Shown: positions 16,603-25,380, counted from the first letter of the stretch. The stretch: DNA of 64,000 nt from Streptomyces sp. NBC_00376 (GCF_036077095.1 NZ_CP107960.1:5084001-5148000), one strand, 5' to 3'. Numbers and translations are program-made. The notes: generated by a model from the letters alone, not told the origin.

Positions 16603-17139
16603 TTGAGTACGCAGAACAGGCTGACGCACATCGACGAGGCGGGCGCGGCCCGCATGGTCGACGTCTCGGAGAAGGACGTCACCGCGCGGACGGCCCGCGC
16701 CAGCGGCCGGGTACTCGTCTCGCCGCGCGTGGTCGAGCTGCTCCGCGGCGAAGGGGTCCCCAAGGGCGACGCCCTCGCCACCGCCCGGATCGCCGGGATC
16801 ATGGGAGCCAAGCGCACCCCCGACCTGATCCCGCTCTGCCACCCGCTGGCCGTCTCCGGGGTCGAGGTCGACCTGAGCGTCGCCGACGACGCAGTGGAGA
16901 TCCTGGCCACCGTGAAGACCACGGACCGCACCGGCGTCGAGATGGAGGCCCTGACCGCGGTCTCCGTCGCGGCGCTCACCGTGATCGACATGATCAAGGC
17001 GGTCGACAAGTCGGCGGTCATCACGGACGTACGGGTCGAGTCGAAGTCCGGCGGCAAGTCCGGCGACTACCGGCGCACCGAGGACTCCCGGCGCACCGAG
17101 GACCTCCAGCGCACCGGGCCGGACGGAGCGGACGCGTGA
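16603..17139 (+). CDS. moaC: Cyclic pyranopterin monophosphate synthase MoaC
   Basis: Second enzyme of molybdenum-cofactor synthesis, with KGDALATARIAGI, PLCHPL and DMIKAVDK containing the family's catalytic Lys and His. It has 178 residues, about 15-20 more than usual. The extra C-terminal tail has two copies of RRTED, from a short direct repeat in the DNA (17069-17103). Start is TTG 16603. The 123-base gap before it contains a GC hairpin (16544-16563). It overlaps mogA by GTGA. Confidence 0.92.
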   Translation: MSTQNRLTHIDEAGAARMVDVSEKDVTARTARASGRVLVSPRVVELLRGEGVPKGDALATARIAGIMGAKRTPDLIPLCHPLAVSGVEVDLSVADDAVEILATVKTTDRTGVEMEALTAVSVAALTVIDMIKAVDKSAVITDVRVESKSGGKSGDYRRTEDSRRTEDLQRTGPDGADA

Positions 17140-17666
17140 CGGCGCCCGGGACTCCACCGGCTCCGGCCCCGTCCCCCTACCGCGCCCTCGTCGTCACCGC
17201 CTCCAACCGCGCCTCGGCCGGCGTCTACGCCGACAAGGGCGGCCCCCTGATCTCCGAGGCGCTCACGCAGCTCGGCTTCGCCGTCGACGGCCCGCAGGTC
17301 GTGCCCGACGGCGACCCGGTCGAACAGGCCCTGCGCGCCGGGGCGGCGGCGGGGTACGACGTCATCGTCACGACCGGCGGTACGGGCATCTCGCCCACCG
17401 ACCGCACCCCCGAGGCCACCCGCCGCGTCCTGGACCACGAGATCCCCGGCATCCCCGAGGCGATCCGCGCCGAGGGGCGCGACAAGGTCCCCACCGCCGC
17501 GCTCTCCCGGGGCCTCGCGGGCGTCGCGGGCCGCACCCTCATCGTGAACCTGCCGGGCTCCACCGGCGGGGTGCGTGACGGACTCGCCGTTCTCGCCCGT
17601 CTCCTGGTGCACGCCGTCGATCAGTTGCGCGGCGGCGATCACCCCCGACCGGGGAGCCCGAGCTGA
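17136..17666 (+). CDS. mog: Molybdopterin adenylyltransferase (MogA/MoaB family)
   Basis: Protein of 176 residues. It adenylates molybdopterin before molybdate insertion. It shows the motifs TTGGTGISPTDRTPEATR and LIVNLPGSTGGVRDGL. The GTG start overlaps the moaC stop. The end overlaps the proposed CTG start of the acetyltransferase. Confidence 0.9.
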   Translation: MTAPGTPPAPAPSPYRALVVTASNRASAGVYADKGGPLISEALTQLGFAVDGPQVVPDGDPVEQALRAGAAAGYDVIVTTGGTGISPTDRTPEATRRVLDHEIPGIPEAIRAEGRDKVPTAALSRGLAGVAGRTLIVNLPGSTGGVRDGLAVLARLLVHAVDQLRGGDHPRPGSPS

Positions 17667-18295
17667 ACGTCTCGACCTGGCCGGTGGTCCTCAGCGACGG
17701 CGAGATCGTGCTCCGTCCGATCAAGCTGCGCGACCAGCGCATGTGGCGCGAGGTCAACCGGCGCAACCGCGACTGGCTGCGCCCCTGGGAGGCGACGGTG
17801 CCGCCGCCCGCGCCGGGCGGACCGGTGGCCCAGCGGCCCACGTACCGTCAGATGATCCGTCACCTGCGCGCCGAGGCCAACGCGGGCCGGATGCTGCCCT
17901 TCGCCATCGAGTACGAGGGCCGGCTGGTCGGTCAGCTGACGGTCGCGGGGATCACCTGGGGCTCGATGTGCTCGGGCCATGTCGGCTACTGGGTCGACCA
18001 GGACGTGGCCGGCCGGGGTGTGATGCCGACCGCGGTCGCCCTCGCCGTCGACCACTGCTTCCGCGCGGTCGGACTGCACCGCATCGAGGTGTGCATTCGG
18101 CCGGAGAACGGGCCCAGCAGAAGGGTCGTGGAGAAACTGGGATTCCGCGAAGAGGGCCTGCGCCCGCGCTATCTCCACATCGACGGTGCCTGGCGGGACC
18201 ACCTGATCTATGCGCTCACCGCGGAGGAAGTGCCCGACGGGCTGCTTCGGCGCTGGCACCGGTCGCGACCTGGGACGCCACGGGAAATGAAATAA
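17663..18295 (+). CDS. GNAT acetyltransferase, RimJ-like
   Basis: N-acetyltransferase of 210 residues. It starts NVSTWPVVLSDGEIVLRPIK and has the acetyl-CoA region (VGYWVDQDVAGRGVMPTAVA) and the conserved RRVVEKLGFREEG. CTG 17663 is chosen: GGGGAG lies six bases upstream and CTGA overlaps the mogA stop. GTG 17684 is the first conventional start but has no ribosome site. RimJ-type genes sit between glp and glpR in corynebacteria. The target is unknown. Confidence 0.8.
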   Translation: MNVSTWPVVLSDGEIVLRPIKLRDQRMWREVNRRNRDWLRPWEATVPPPAPGGPVAQRPTYRQMIRHLRAEANAGRMLPFAIEYEGRLVGQLTVAGITWGSMCSGHVGYWVDQDVAGRGVMPTAVALAVDHCFRAVGLHRIEVCIRPENGPSRRVVEKLGFREEGLRPRYLHIDGAWRDHLIYALTAEEVPDGLLRRWHRSRPGTPREMK

Positions 18296-18453
18296 GTGTT
18301 CGATATTGATCGGCAGTTGACCGATGGCGAACGCACAAACGCCCACGGTTGATCCGAACAATCACAAAAAAAGTCCGTGATATCAGCCGGATCGTGCGAC
18401 ACACCGGGCCAATTGGCGGATGCCCCCGCGCAAACCCCTCTACGGTGTGAGAC

Positions 18454-19590
18454 GTGAGCAGCAGCGGCCTCATCTACGCAGTCATCGTCGGGGCCTGGGC
18501 CGCCTACTTGGTGCCGATGTGGCTCCGCAGGCAGGACGAGCTCAACGAAGCCCGTCCGACGGAACGCTTCAGCACCGCCATCCGGCTGCTGTCCGGACGG
18601 GCGGCCATGGAGCGCCGGTACGCCAAGGAGCTGCGGGAGCGCACCGCCGAGGAGGCGGGGCCCGACGCCGACCCGGACGTCGCCACGGACCGAATGGTCT
18701 CCGTGGACGTCCGGGCCTTCGCCGCGCCCGAGGCGCACACCGAGGCCCGCGTGCACGACCCGGCGCGCGCGCCCGAGGAGCGCACCGAACCGGCCCAGGC
18801 CCAGGCACCGGCTCAGGCTTCCGCCCGGCGCGCACGCCCGCGCCAGGGCGGAAGGGACGCCGAGCGCGTCCGGCGCGCCCAGCGCCTCCAGGTCCTCGCG
18901 CGCCGTCGGCGCACCACGGTCGTCCTCTTCCTGGCCTTCACGCTCGGCGCGGTGGTCGCGGCGGTCGGCGGCCTGCACTTCCTCTGGGCGCCCGCGGTCC
19001 CGGCCGTGCTGCTGAGCACGTACATCGTGCATCTGCGGGCACAGGAGCGGCGCCGGTTCGCCTTCACCATGGACCGGCGCCGGGCCGAGGTGGCGGCGCA
19101 GCACCTGCGTGAGAACCGCACCCGCAGGCACCAGCCGGCCGCGGCGGCCCCCGCCGAGCCCGACGAGGAGCCCGAAGCGCGCCGCCCCGAGCCGGAGCCC
19201 GCGCCCGCGGTCTCCCCGCAGGAGGCCGGCCGCCGGGCCCTGGTCGAGCAGACGGACCACGCGGAGTGGGTCGACCAGCAGCGCGAACGCGGCCGGGCCC
19301 AGGGTGACAGCTGGGAGCCGGTCCCGGTCCCGCTGCCGACCTACGTCACCGCCCCGGTCGCCCCGCGCGCCACCGGCGGCGTCGAGGTCGGCAACCCGGA
19401 GACCTGGAGCGCGGCCCGCTCCAGCGCCGCCGAGCCCACCCAGACGGGTACCTCGCACCCCGCGGCACCTCCGGTCGACCCGGCGCCGCGCCAGCGCACC
19501 AACCAGTCCCGTCGCACCCGCGACCGCGGCCGGACCCCGCTCTTCGACCAGTACGAGGACGGGGAACGTCCCAGAGCCGCCAACGAGTGA
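18454..19590 (+). CDS. sepX: SepX/GlpR-type cell-division membrane protein
   Basis: Protein of 378 residues. It has an N-terminal membrane helix (about 5-23), a charged cytoplasmic region with RFSTAIRLLSGRAAMERRYA, two further helices (about 154-175 and 177-194) and a long Pro/Glu/Arg-rich tail. This layout and the neighbourhood match Streptomyces SepX, needed for hyphal cross-walls and sporulation, and corynebacterial GlpR, the receptor of Glp. GTG start. The 158 bases upstream contain an A7 run and presumably the promoter. It is followed by a clear terminator. Confidence 0.8.
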   Translation: MSSSGLIYAVIVGAWAAYLVPMWLRRQDELNEARPTERFSTAIRLLSGRAAMERRYAKELRERTAEEAGPDADPDVATDRMVSVDVRAFAAPEAHTEARVHDPARAPEERTEPAQAQAPAQASARRARPRQGGRDAERVRRAQRLQVLARRRRTTVVLFLAFTLGAVVAAVGGLHFLWAPAVPAVLLSTYIVHLRAQERRRFAFTMDRRRAEVAAQHLRENRTRRHQPAAAAPAEPDEEPEARRPEPEPAPAVSPQEAGRRALVEQTDHAEWVDQQRERGRAQGDSWEPVPVPLPTYVTAPVAPRATGGVEVGNPETWSAARSSAAEPTQTGTSHPAAPPVDPAPRQRTNQSRRTRDRGRTPLFDQYEDGERPRAANE

Positions 19591-19648
19591 GCCCCCTCCG
19601 GGCCCGCTGCGCCGCCGCCTCGGCTGACCAGCACGGACCGGATTTCCG

Positions 19649-19668
19649 AGCACCCCGTTCGGGGTGCT
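19649..19668 (+). terminator. Terminator after sepX
   Basis: AGCACCCC, loop GTTC, GGGGTGCT: a perfect 8-base stem, 20 bases before the tRNA gene. Confidence 0.65.
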
Positions 19669-19687
19669 AGAGTTTCACTCGTTGCAA

Positions 19688-19761
19688 GGGCCTGTGGCGC
19701 AGTCTGGTAGCGCACCTCGTTCGCATCGAGGGGGTCTGGGGTTCAAATCCCCACAGGTCCA
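19688..19761 (+). tRNA. tRNA-Ala (anticodon CGC)
   Basis: A complete cloverleaf of 74 bases. The acceptor stem GGGCCTG pairs with CAGGTCC and contains the G3-U70 pair that marks alanine tRNAs. The anticodon stem CCTCG/CGAGG has loop TTCGCAT with CGC at 19722-19724. The T arm is TGGGG-TTCAAAT-CCCCA. The 3' CCA is not encoded. Confidence 0.93.
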
Positions 19762-19770
19762 CCGCACACA

Positions 19771-19808
19771 CGAGATCCCGTCCGATCGAAAGATCGGGCG
19801 GGATCTCG
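19771..19808 (+). terminator. Terminator after tRNA-Ala
   Basis: CGAGATCCCG...GATC, loop GAAA, and the complementary arm ending GGGATCTCG: a near-perfect 17-base stem ten bases past the tRNA. Confidence 0.8.
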
Positions 19809-19854
19809 TCGTTTCGGGGGCGCTCGATGCCTGCCCGGGGTGGCGAACGTCGGA

Positions 19855-20841
19855 TCAGTGGGCGGCGTCCAGGCGTGCCCGCTGGTCGTCCGTCAGGTCC
19901 AGGTCCACCGCTGCCAGGTTCTCCTTCAACTGCGCCACCGACGACGCCCCGGCCAGCGGGATCACGGGCAGGCGGTGGCCGATCTGCCAGGCCAGGACGA
20001 CCTGGTTGATGCCGGCTCCGGTCTCGGCGGCGATCTCGCGCAGGACCGCGAGCCGGGCGGGGGTGCCGGGGTGGTCGTAGTCCGCGGGGAGGGGCTTGTC
20101 CGTGCGGGTGTAGGCGCCGGCGAGCAGCGGGGAGTAGGCGACCAGGGTCAGTGCGGGTTCGGCGCGGAGGTAGCTGAGCATCTCGGGGCCGGCATGACCG
20201 AGGCTGCCGTCCTCGAAGAGCGGGGTGGGGATGTCGTACCGGGGGCGCAGGTGGCTGTGCTGGTACTGCAGGACCTCGTAGCCGGGCAGTCCGGCGGCGG
20301 CGGCGAGGGCGCGGGCGCGTTCCACCCGCCAGACGGCGTGGTTGCTGACGCCCAGCAGGCCGACCGTTCCCTCGGTCACCAGCTCCCCGAACGTCTCGAC
20401 GGTCTCGCCGAGGGGGACGGTCCGGTCCTCGATGTGTGCGTAGAGCAGGTCGAGCTTGTCCACGCCGAGCCGTTCCCGGCTGCGCTCGGTGGCCTCGCGG
20501 ACCGCCTTCGCGGACAGGCCCTCCGGGTTGTCGACGAACCCGGTGCCGGGCGCGAGCGGTTCGGCGCCGAGCTTGGTGGCGATGACTATCTCGTCACCGA
20601 TGCCGCGGCTGCGCCGCCACTTGCCGAGCAGCCGCTCGCTCTGGCCGCCGAGGCCGCCGTCGACCCAGTAGGCGTAGTTGTCGGAGGTGTCGATGAAGGT
20701 GCCGCCGGCCTCGACGAAGTGGTCCAGGACGGCGAACGAGGTCTTCTCGTCGGTGACCGACCCGAAGAGCATCGCGCCGAGCGCGAGGACGCTCACCTCG
20801 CGGCGGGTGGCGGGGTCGGTGCCGATGGTGCGGTACTTCAT
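19855..20841 (-). CDS. Aldo/keto reductase
   Basis: NADPH-dependent oxidoreductase of 328 residues. It has GTFIDTSDNY with the catalytic Asp and Tyr, KLDLLYAHIED, and LGVSNHAVW. The AKR Lys is in ATKLG. ATG 20841 has a GGGAGGAAC site. An 18-base palindrome lies 58 bases upstream, so it is probably controlled by a dimeric repressor or MerR-type activator. The substrate is unknown. Confidence 0.88.
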   Translation of the reverse strand: MKYRTIGTDPATRREVSVLALGAMLFGSVTDEKTSFAVLDHFVEAGGTFIDTSDNYAYWVDGGLGGQSERLLGKWRRSRGIGDEIVIATKLGAEPLAPGTGFVDNPEGLSAKAVREATERSRERLGVDKLDLLYAHIEDRTVPLGETVETFGELVTEGTVGLLGVSNHAVWRVERARALAAAAGLPGYEVLQYQHSHLRPRYDIPTPLFEDGSLGHAGPEMLSYLRAEPALTLVAYSPLLAGAYTRTDKPLPADYDHPGTPARLAVLREIAAETGAGINQVVLAWQIGHRLPVIPLAGASSVAQLKENLAAVDLDLTDDQRARLDAAH

Positions 20842-20898
20842 GACTGTTCCTCCCGTTCCGGCCTCCGTCGTTCGGTGGCCGTGGGAAGGAGTGTGGAT

Positions 20899-20916
20899 GT
20901 TGAAGTGCACTTCAAC
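20899..20916. promoter_or_regulatory. 18-base perfect palindrome, candidate operator
   Basis: GTTGAAGTGCACTTCAAC is perfectly self-complementary. It lies between the divergent aldo/keto reductase and methyltransferase genes. Its CTTGAAGT-like arms resemble sites used by MerR-family regulators, but no regulator gene is adjacent; a MerR gene is 3.6 kb away. Confidence 0.6.
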
Positions 20917-21019
20917 GCAAGGGGGTTCCGGCCGCTGGTCCGGGATGTGTGTCGCCTACGCTGAGCGCGTTACCCGCTCTCGAATTCTTCGGAATTCACC
21001 GCACCGAGAGGAGCGCCCA

Positions 21020-21805
21020 GTGACGGTCGACAAGCCCGAACTCCGGATCGACACCAGCAGGCCCCACCCCGCGCGCGTCTACGACTGGCTTCTGGGCGGC
21101 AAGGACAACTATCCGGTCGATCAGCGGGTGGCGGAGCAGCTGCCGGCCGAGGCGCGGGGCAACGCGGCGCGGAACCGGGCCTTCATGCACCGGGCCTCCG
21201 CCTGGCTGGCCCGCAACGGGGTCGATCAGTTCCTCGACATCGGCACCGGCATCCCCACCGAGCCCAATCTGCATCAGGTGGTCCAGGGTGTCACGCCGTC
21301 CGCCCGGATCGTCTACGCGGACAACGACCCGATCGTGCTGCGGCACGCGGAGGCGCTGCTGGTCAGCAGGCCGGAGGGGGCCACCGACTACATCCACGCG
21401 GATGTGCGCAAGCCGGAGGCGATCGTCGAGCACGCCCGCAAGCTGCTGGACTTCGACCGGCCGGTCGCGTTGTCCCTGATCGCGCTGTTGCACTTCCTGC
21501 CGGACGACGAGGACCCGTACGGCATCACCCGCGCCCTGGTCGACGCCCTGCCGTCGGGCAGCTTCCTGGTGCTCTCGCACGGCACGGCCGACCAGCACCC
21601 GGAGCTGAAGGCCGAGACCGAGGCCACGTACAAGAAGGGGGCGATTCCGCTGCGGATGCGTACCCGGAGCGAGGTCGAGCCCTTCTTCGAGGGGCTGGAG
21701 CTCGTCGAGCCCGGACTGGTGTTCGCCACGGAGTGGTACCGCGAGGAGCCCGCGCCGGTGCGGGAGCGCAGCGGTTTCTACGTGGGGGTCGGCCGGGTGC
21801 GCTGA
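21020..21805 (+). CDS. SAM-dependent methyltransferase (PF04672 type)
   Basis: Protein of 261 residues of an actinobacterial family often present in many copies. The signature is RVYDWLLGGKDNYPVDQ near the start, then FLDIGTGIPT as the SAM loop and ALSLIALLHFLPD. GTG 21020 follows GAGAGGAG. The substrate of this family is unknown. It is the likely partner of the divergent promoter with the aldo/keto reductase. Confidence 0.88.
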   Translation: MTVDKPELRIDTSRPHPARVYDWLLGGKDNYPVDQRVAEQLPAEARGNAARNRAFMHRASAWLARNGVDQFLDIGTGIPTEPNLHQVVQGVTPSARIVYADNDPIVLRHAEALLVSRPEGATDYIHADVRKPEAIVEHARKLLDFDRPVALSLIALLHFLPDDEDPYGITRALVDALPSGSFLVLSHGTADQHPELKAETEATYKKGAIPLRMRTRSEVEPFFEGLELVEPGLVFATEWYREEPAPVRERSGFYVGVGRVR

Positions 21806-21876
21806 ACCCGGGCCGATGAGTTCTCGGCGGTGCGGCGGTCCTGCTCTTTTGTGGCGATGAGCGGGAAGGTGGACCG

Positions 21877-23043
21877 ATGACCGATCTGAACGATGTCCTG
21901 AAGAAGCATGTCGGTGACGGGGCGGCGCCCGGGGCCGTGGGGCTGGTGGCCCGGGGGGACCGGGTCGAGGTGGTGGCCGTCGGGTCGGCCGATGCGGAGG
22001 GTACGGTCCCGATGCGCAGGGACTCGATCTTCCGTATCGCGTCGATGACGAAGCCCATCACCGCCGCCGCCGTCATGATGCTGGTCGAGGAAGGCCGGAT
22101 CGCGCTGAACGAGCCGGTCCGGCAGTGGCTGCCGGAGCTGGCGGCCCCGATGGTGGTTCGTACGCCGGCCTCCCCGGCCGACGACGTGGTCCCCGCCGAC
22201 CGGGTCATCACGGTGGAGGACCTGCTCACCTTCCGGGCCGGGTACGGCTTCCCCTCGGACTTCTCGCTGCCCGCGGTCCAGCTGCTGTTCAGCGAGTTGA
22301 AGCAGGGGTCGGGGTCGCTCCAGCCGCAGCAGGTCCTGGCGCCGGACGCGTGGATGGCGGCGCTGTCCCGCATTCCGCTGCTCCACCAGCCGGGCGAGGA
22401 GTGGCTGTACAACACCTGCTCCGACATCCTCGGGGTGCTGATCGCCCGGGTCTCGGACCGGCCGTTGCCCGAGTTCCTGGCGGAGCGGCTGTTCGCGCCG
22501 CTGGGCATGGCCGACACCGGGTTCGCGGTGCCGACGGCGAAGGCCGACCGGTTCACCTGTTTCTACCGGGCCGATCCGGAGGGCGGCGGGCTCCGGCTGG
22601 CCGATGCTCCGGACGGGCAGTGGAGCAGCTTGCCCGCGTTTGCGTCCGGCGCCGGCGGGCTGGTCTCGACCGCCGACGACTGGTACGCCTTCGCCCGGAT
22701 GCTGCTCGCCGGGGGAGCCGGGGGAAGGGCCGGTGGGCGGCGGGTGCTGTCGGAGGAATCGGTGCGGCTGATGACCACCGACCATCTGACGCGGGCGCAG
22801 CGCGAGCGCAGCACGCTGTTTCTGGAGGGCCAGGGCTGGGGCTACGGCGGGTCGGTGGACGTCGAGGCCGTCGACCCCTGGAACGTTCCGGGGCGCTACG
22901 GCTGGGTGGGCGGCACGGGTACGGCGGGACATCTCACGCCCGCCACCGGCACCGTCTCCGTCCTGCTGACCCAGCTGGCGATGACCGGACCGACCCCGCC
23001 CCCGCTGACGCGGGAGTTCTGGGCTTACGCCGCCGGCGCCTGA
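21877..23043 (+). CDS. Serine hydrolase, beta-lactamase class C family
   Basis: Protein of 388 residues, without a signal peptide. The nucleophile is in FRIASMTKPI (SxxK), LYNTCSDILG supplies the second motif, and GWVGGTGTAG near the end stands at the KTG-like position. Such cytoplasmic relatives act as esterases or peptidases rather than beta-lactamases. It starts 71 bases after the methyltransferase. Confidence 0.83.
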   Translation: MTDLNDVLKKHVGDGAAPGAVGLVARGDRVEVVAVGSADAEGTVPMRRDSIFRIASMTKPITAAAVMMLVEEGRIALNEPVRQWLPELAAPMVVRTPASPADDVVPADRVITVEDLLTFRAGYGFPSDFSLPAVQLLFSELKQGSGSLQPQQVLAPDAWMAALSRIPLLHQPGEEWLYNTCSDILGVLIARVSDRPLPEFLAERLFAPLGMADTGFAVPTAKADRFTCFYRADPEGGGLRLADAPDGQWSSLPAFASGAGGLVSTADDWYAFARMLLAGGAGGRAGGRRVLSEESVRLMTTDHLTRAQRERSTLFLEGQGWGYGGSVDVEAVDPWNVPGRYGWVGGTGTAGHLTPATGTVSVLLTQLAMTGPTPPPLTREFWAYAAGA

Positions 23044-23079
23044 CGGCCGGGCGGTGCGGCCACTGCCGCAGTACCTCGG

Positions 23080-23559
23080 CTACCGCAGTGGCTTCGCGTA
23101 GCAGCGGCTGCTCTCGTACATGCGGTAGTGGCCGAACTTCTCGCACGGGGCGTAGCCGCTGGACACGTACAGCGCGATCGCCTCCGGCTGCCGGTCCCCG
23201 GTCTCCAGCACCATGCGGACACGGCCCGCCGCCCGCGCGTCCTCCTCCAGGACGGCCAGGATGCGGCGGGCCAGCCCCTTGCCCCGGCCCTCGGGTATCA
23301 CGAACATCCGCTTGAGTTCGGCGTCGCCGTCCGAGTAGCCCTCGTCGTTACGGTCCTGGGGGCGCCAGCCGCCGGTGGCGACGGGGCGCTCCAGCTCGTC
23401 GTAGGCGAGGAGATACAGACCGTGCGGCGGCTCGAACATCGAGGGGTCGAGCGGTGTGACATCGCCCTCGTCCCCGTACCGCTCGGCGTATTCGAGCTGT
23501 ACCTGGTCGTTGAGTTTGACGGCGTCGGGGTGGTCGAAGGGCCGAGGGTGGATATTCAT
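23080..23559 (-). CDS. GNAT N-acetyltransferase
   Basis: Protein of 159 residues. The acetyl-CoA site is in RMFVIPEGRGKGLARRILAVLEEDAR, with a final strand ALYVSSGYAPCEKFGHY. It is convergent with the serine hydrolase, with a GCCACTGC/GCAGTGGC stem (23059-23092) at the shared end, and divergent from the exonuclease gene 50 bases away. The substrate is unknown. Confidence 0.82.
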   Translation of the reverse strand: MNIHPRPFDHPDAVKLNDQVQLEYAERYGDEGDVTPLDPSMFEPPHGLYLLAYDELERPVATGGWRPQDRNDEGYSDGDAELKRMFVIPEGRGKGLARRILAVLEEDARAAGRVRMVLETGDRQPEAIALYVSSGYAPCEKFGHYRMYESSRCYAKPLR

Positions 23560-23609
23560 GCGCCATATCGTACATGTATGCGTGCGGTGAATGTCGGTAT
23601 CGTGCCTGG

Positions 23610-24425
23610 ATGCTGACTGTCACCTCCGTCAATGTCAACGGGCTCCGTGCCGCCGCCAAGAAGGGCTTCGTCGAGTGGCTGGCCCGGACCGAAGCCGATG
23701 TGATCTGCCTCCAGGAGGTGCGGGCCGAGCCGGAGCAGCTGCCCGAGGAGGTGCGTGAGCCGGCCGGCTGGCACACCGTGCACGCGCCGGCCGCCGCCAA
23801 GGGGCGGGCCGGGGTCTCCCTGTACACGCGGCGTGCGCCGGAGCGCGTGCAGATCGGGTTCAGCGGGTTCGGGGACGCCGGGAGCGAGGAGTTCGACGCG
23901 AGCGGGCGCTATGTCGAGATCGACCTGCCGGGCGTCACGGTCGCGAGCCTGTACCTGCCCTCCGGCGAGGTCGGGACCGAGAAGCAGGACGAGAAGGAGC
24001 GGTTCATGGCCGCGTTCCTCCCGTATCTGAAGGGCCTGCGGAAGCGGGCCGCGGAAGGCGGTCGCGAGGTGGTGGTCTGCGGGGACTGGAACATCGCCCA
24101 CCAGGAGGCCGACCTCAAGAACTGGAAGGCCAACAAGAAGAGCTCCGGCTTCCTCCCCGAGGAGCGGGAGTGGCTGACCCGGGTCTTCGGCGAGGCCGAG
24201 TACGTCGATGTCGTACGGGCGCTGCACCCCGACGAGGAGGGGCCGTACTCGTGGTGGTCCTACCGGGGGCGGGCCTTCGACAACGACACCGGCTGGCGCA
24301 TCGACTACCAGGTGGCGACGCCCGGCCTGGCCGGGCGCGCGGTGAAGGGCTGGGTCGAGCGGGCCGCGACGCACGCCGAGCGGTGGAGCGACCACGCGCC
24401 GGTGACGGTGGTCTTCGAACAGTAG
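23610..24425 (+). CDS. xth: Exodeoxyribonuclease III / AP endonuclease
   Basis: Base-excision-repair nuclease of 271 residues (EEP fold). It has SVNVNGLRAA, ICLQEVRA with the metal-binding Glu, VVCGDWNIAH with Asp and Asn, GWRIDYQVAT and the terminal SDHAPVTV with catalytic Asp-His. ATG 23610 is within a very short (50-base) divergent promoter shared with the acetyltransferase. Confidence 0.93.
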   Translation: MLTVTSVNVNGLRAAAKKGFVEWLARTEADVICLQEVRAEPEQLPEEVREPAGWHTVHAPAAAKGRAGVSLYTRRAPERVQIGFSGFGDAGSEEFDASGRYVEIDLPGVTVASLYLPSGEVGTEKQDEKERFMAAFLPYLKGLRKRAAEGGREVVVCGDWNIAHQEADLKNWKANKKSSGFLPEEREWLTRVFGEAEYVDVVRALHPDEEGPYSWWSYRGRAFDNDTGWRIDYQVATPGLAGRAVKGWVERAATHAERWSDHAPVTVVFEQ

Positions 24426-24525
24426 AGCGTGCGAACGGGGTGAGTGCGGGGCGGCCCGGTCCGGGAAGCATTCCGGTGTGCGAGCGGGAGAGCCCCACCG
24501 GCGGCCGTCTTCGCGTGACCGTCCG

Positions 24526-25218
24526 TCAGGGGGATGGGTCCCGCGGCGGTTCGCCGGTGCCCTCGCGGCGCAGCCGCCGGTCCAGCGCCATGGACAGCTC
24601 GGCGTCCACCACCGCGCGGGCCAGCGGCCGGAGCTGCGGCGGCTCGGCCTCGCCGTCGTGGCCGCCCTGGTCCTCCAGGACGCTCACGAAGAGTTCGGCG
24701 AGCGCGTCGGCGTGCTCGCGGACGCGGCGGCCGGCCGCGAGCACGGTCGCGAGCGGCACTCCCTCCCGTACCAGCTGGGACGAGACCTCCAGCAGGCGGC
24801 GGCTGATGTGGACGATCTCGTCGCCGTCCGTGGCGAGATAGCCCAGTTCGAGGGCGGCGGCCAGGTTCTCCGGGGTGGTCTCGCCCTCAAAGTAGTCCGC
24901 GAGCTGTTCGGGGGTGAGGCGTACCGGGGTCTCCTCGGTCGGCTCGCCCAGGCCCAGCACCTCGGCGACGTCGCGGCCGCTCTCGAAGGTGCGGGCGAGA
25001 TCGGCGATGCCGGTGAGGGTGTGGCCGCGTTCCAGCAGGCCGGTGATGGTGCGCAGCCGGGCCAGGTGATGGTCGTCGTACCAGGCGATGCGCCCCTCGC
25101 GGCGGGGTGGCGAGATCAGTCCGCGCTCCCGGTAGAAGCGCACGGTCCGCACCGGGATGCCGGCCTCCTTGGCCAGCTCCTCCATGCGGTATTCGCGGTG
25201 CTCGCGTCTTTCGGCCAC
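24526..25218 (-). CDS. MerR-family transcriptional regulator
   Basis: Protein of 230 residues. The N-terminal winged helix-turn-helix is YRMEELAKEAGIPVRTVRFYRERGLI, followed by the wing RIAWYDDHHLARL and a long Ala/Leu-rich effector region without a Cys cluster, so metal sensing is unlikely. GTG start. It is divergent from the monooxygenase operon with 162 bases between, which contain a palindrome, so it probably controls that operon. Confidence 0.88.
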   Translation of the reverse strand: MAERREHREYRMEELAKEAGIPVRTVRFYRERGLISPPRREGRIAWYDDHHLARLRTITGLLERGHTLTGIADLARTFESGRDVAEVLGLGEPTEETPVRLTPEQLADYFEGETTPENLAAALELGYLATDGDEIVHISRRLLEVSSQLVREGVPLATVLAAGRRVREHADALAELFVSVLEDQGGHDGEAEPPQLRPLARAVVDAELSMALDRRLRREGTGEPPRDPSP

Positions 25219-25254
25219 ACCCGCACCCTACCGGCCTCCCCCGTGGCGGAGGCC

Positions 25255-25279
25255 GGAAGTTGTACCGTCGGTAACTTTC
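25255..25279. promoter_or_regulatory. Candidate MerR operator of the monooxygenase operon
   Basis: An interrupted dyad: GGAAGTT on the left, core TACCGTCGGTA (25263-25273, symmetrical around the central T), AACTTTCC on the right. It lies 37 bases upstream of the MerR start and 100 upstream of the monooxygenase start. This is the length and form expected for a MerR site. Confidence 0.55.
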
Positions 25280-25380
25280 CCCCGCCGTACCCCTACCCAT
25301 CGGTACGGAGCTGCTCTACTCTCCCAACAATGCCAGTGATTGCTGGCAGAGTCGTGTGACGTACCGCGGGAGGCGGCAGC

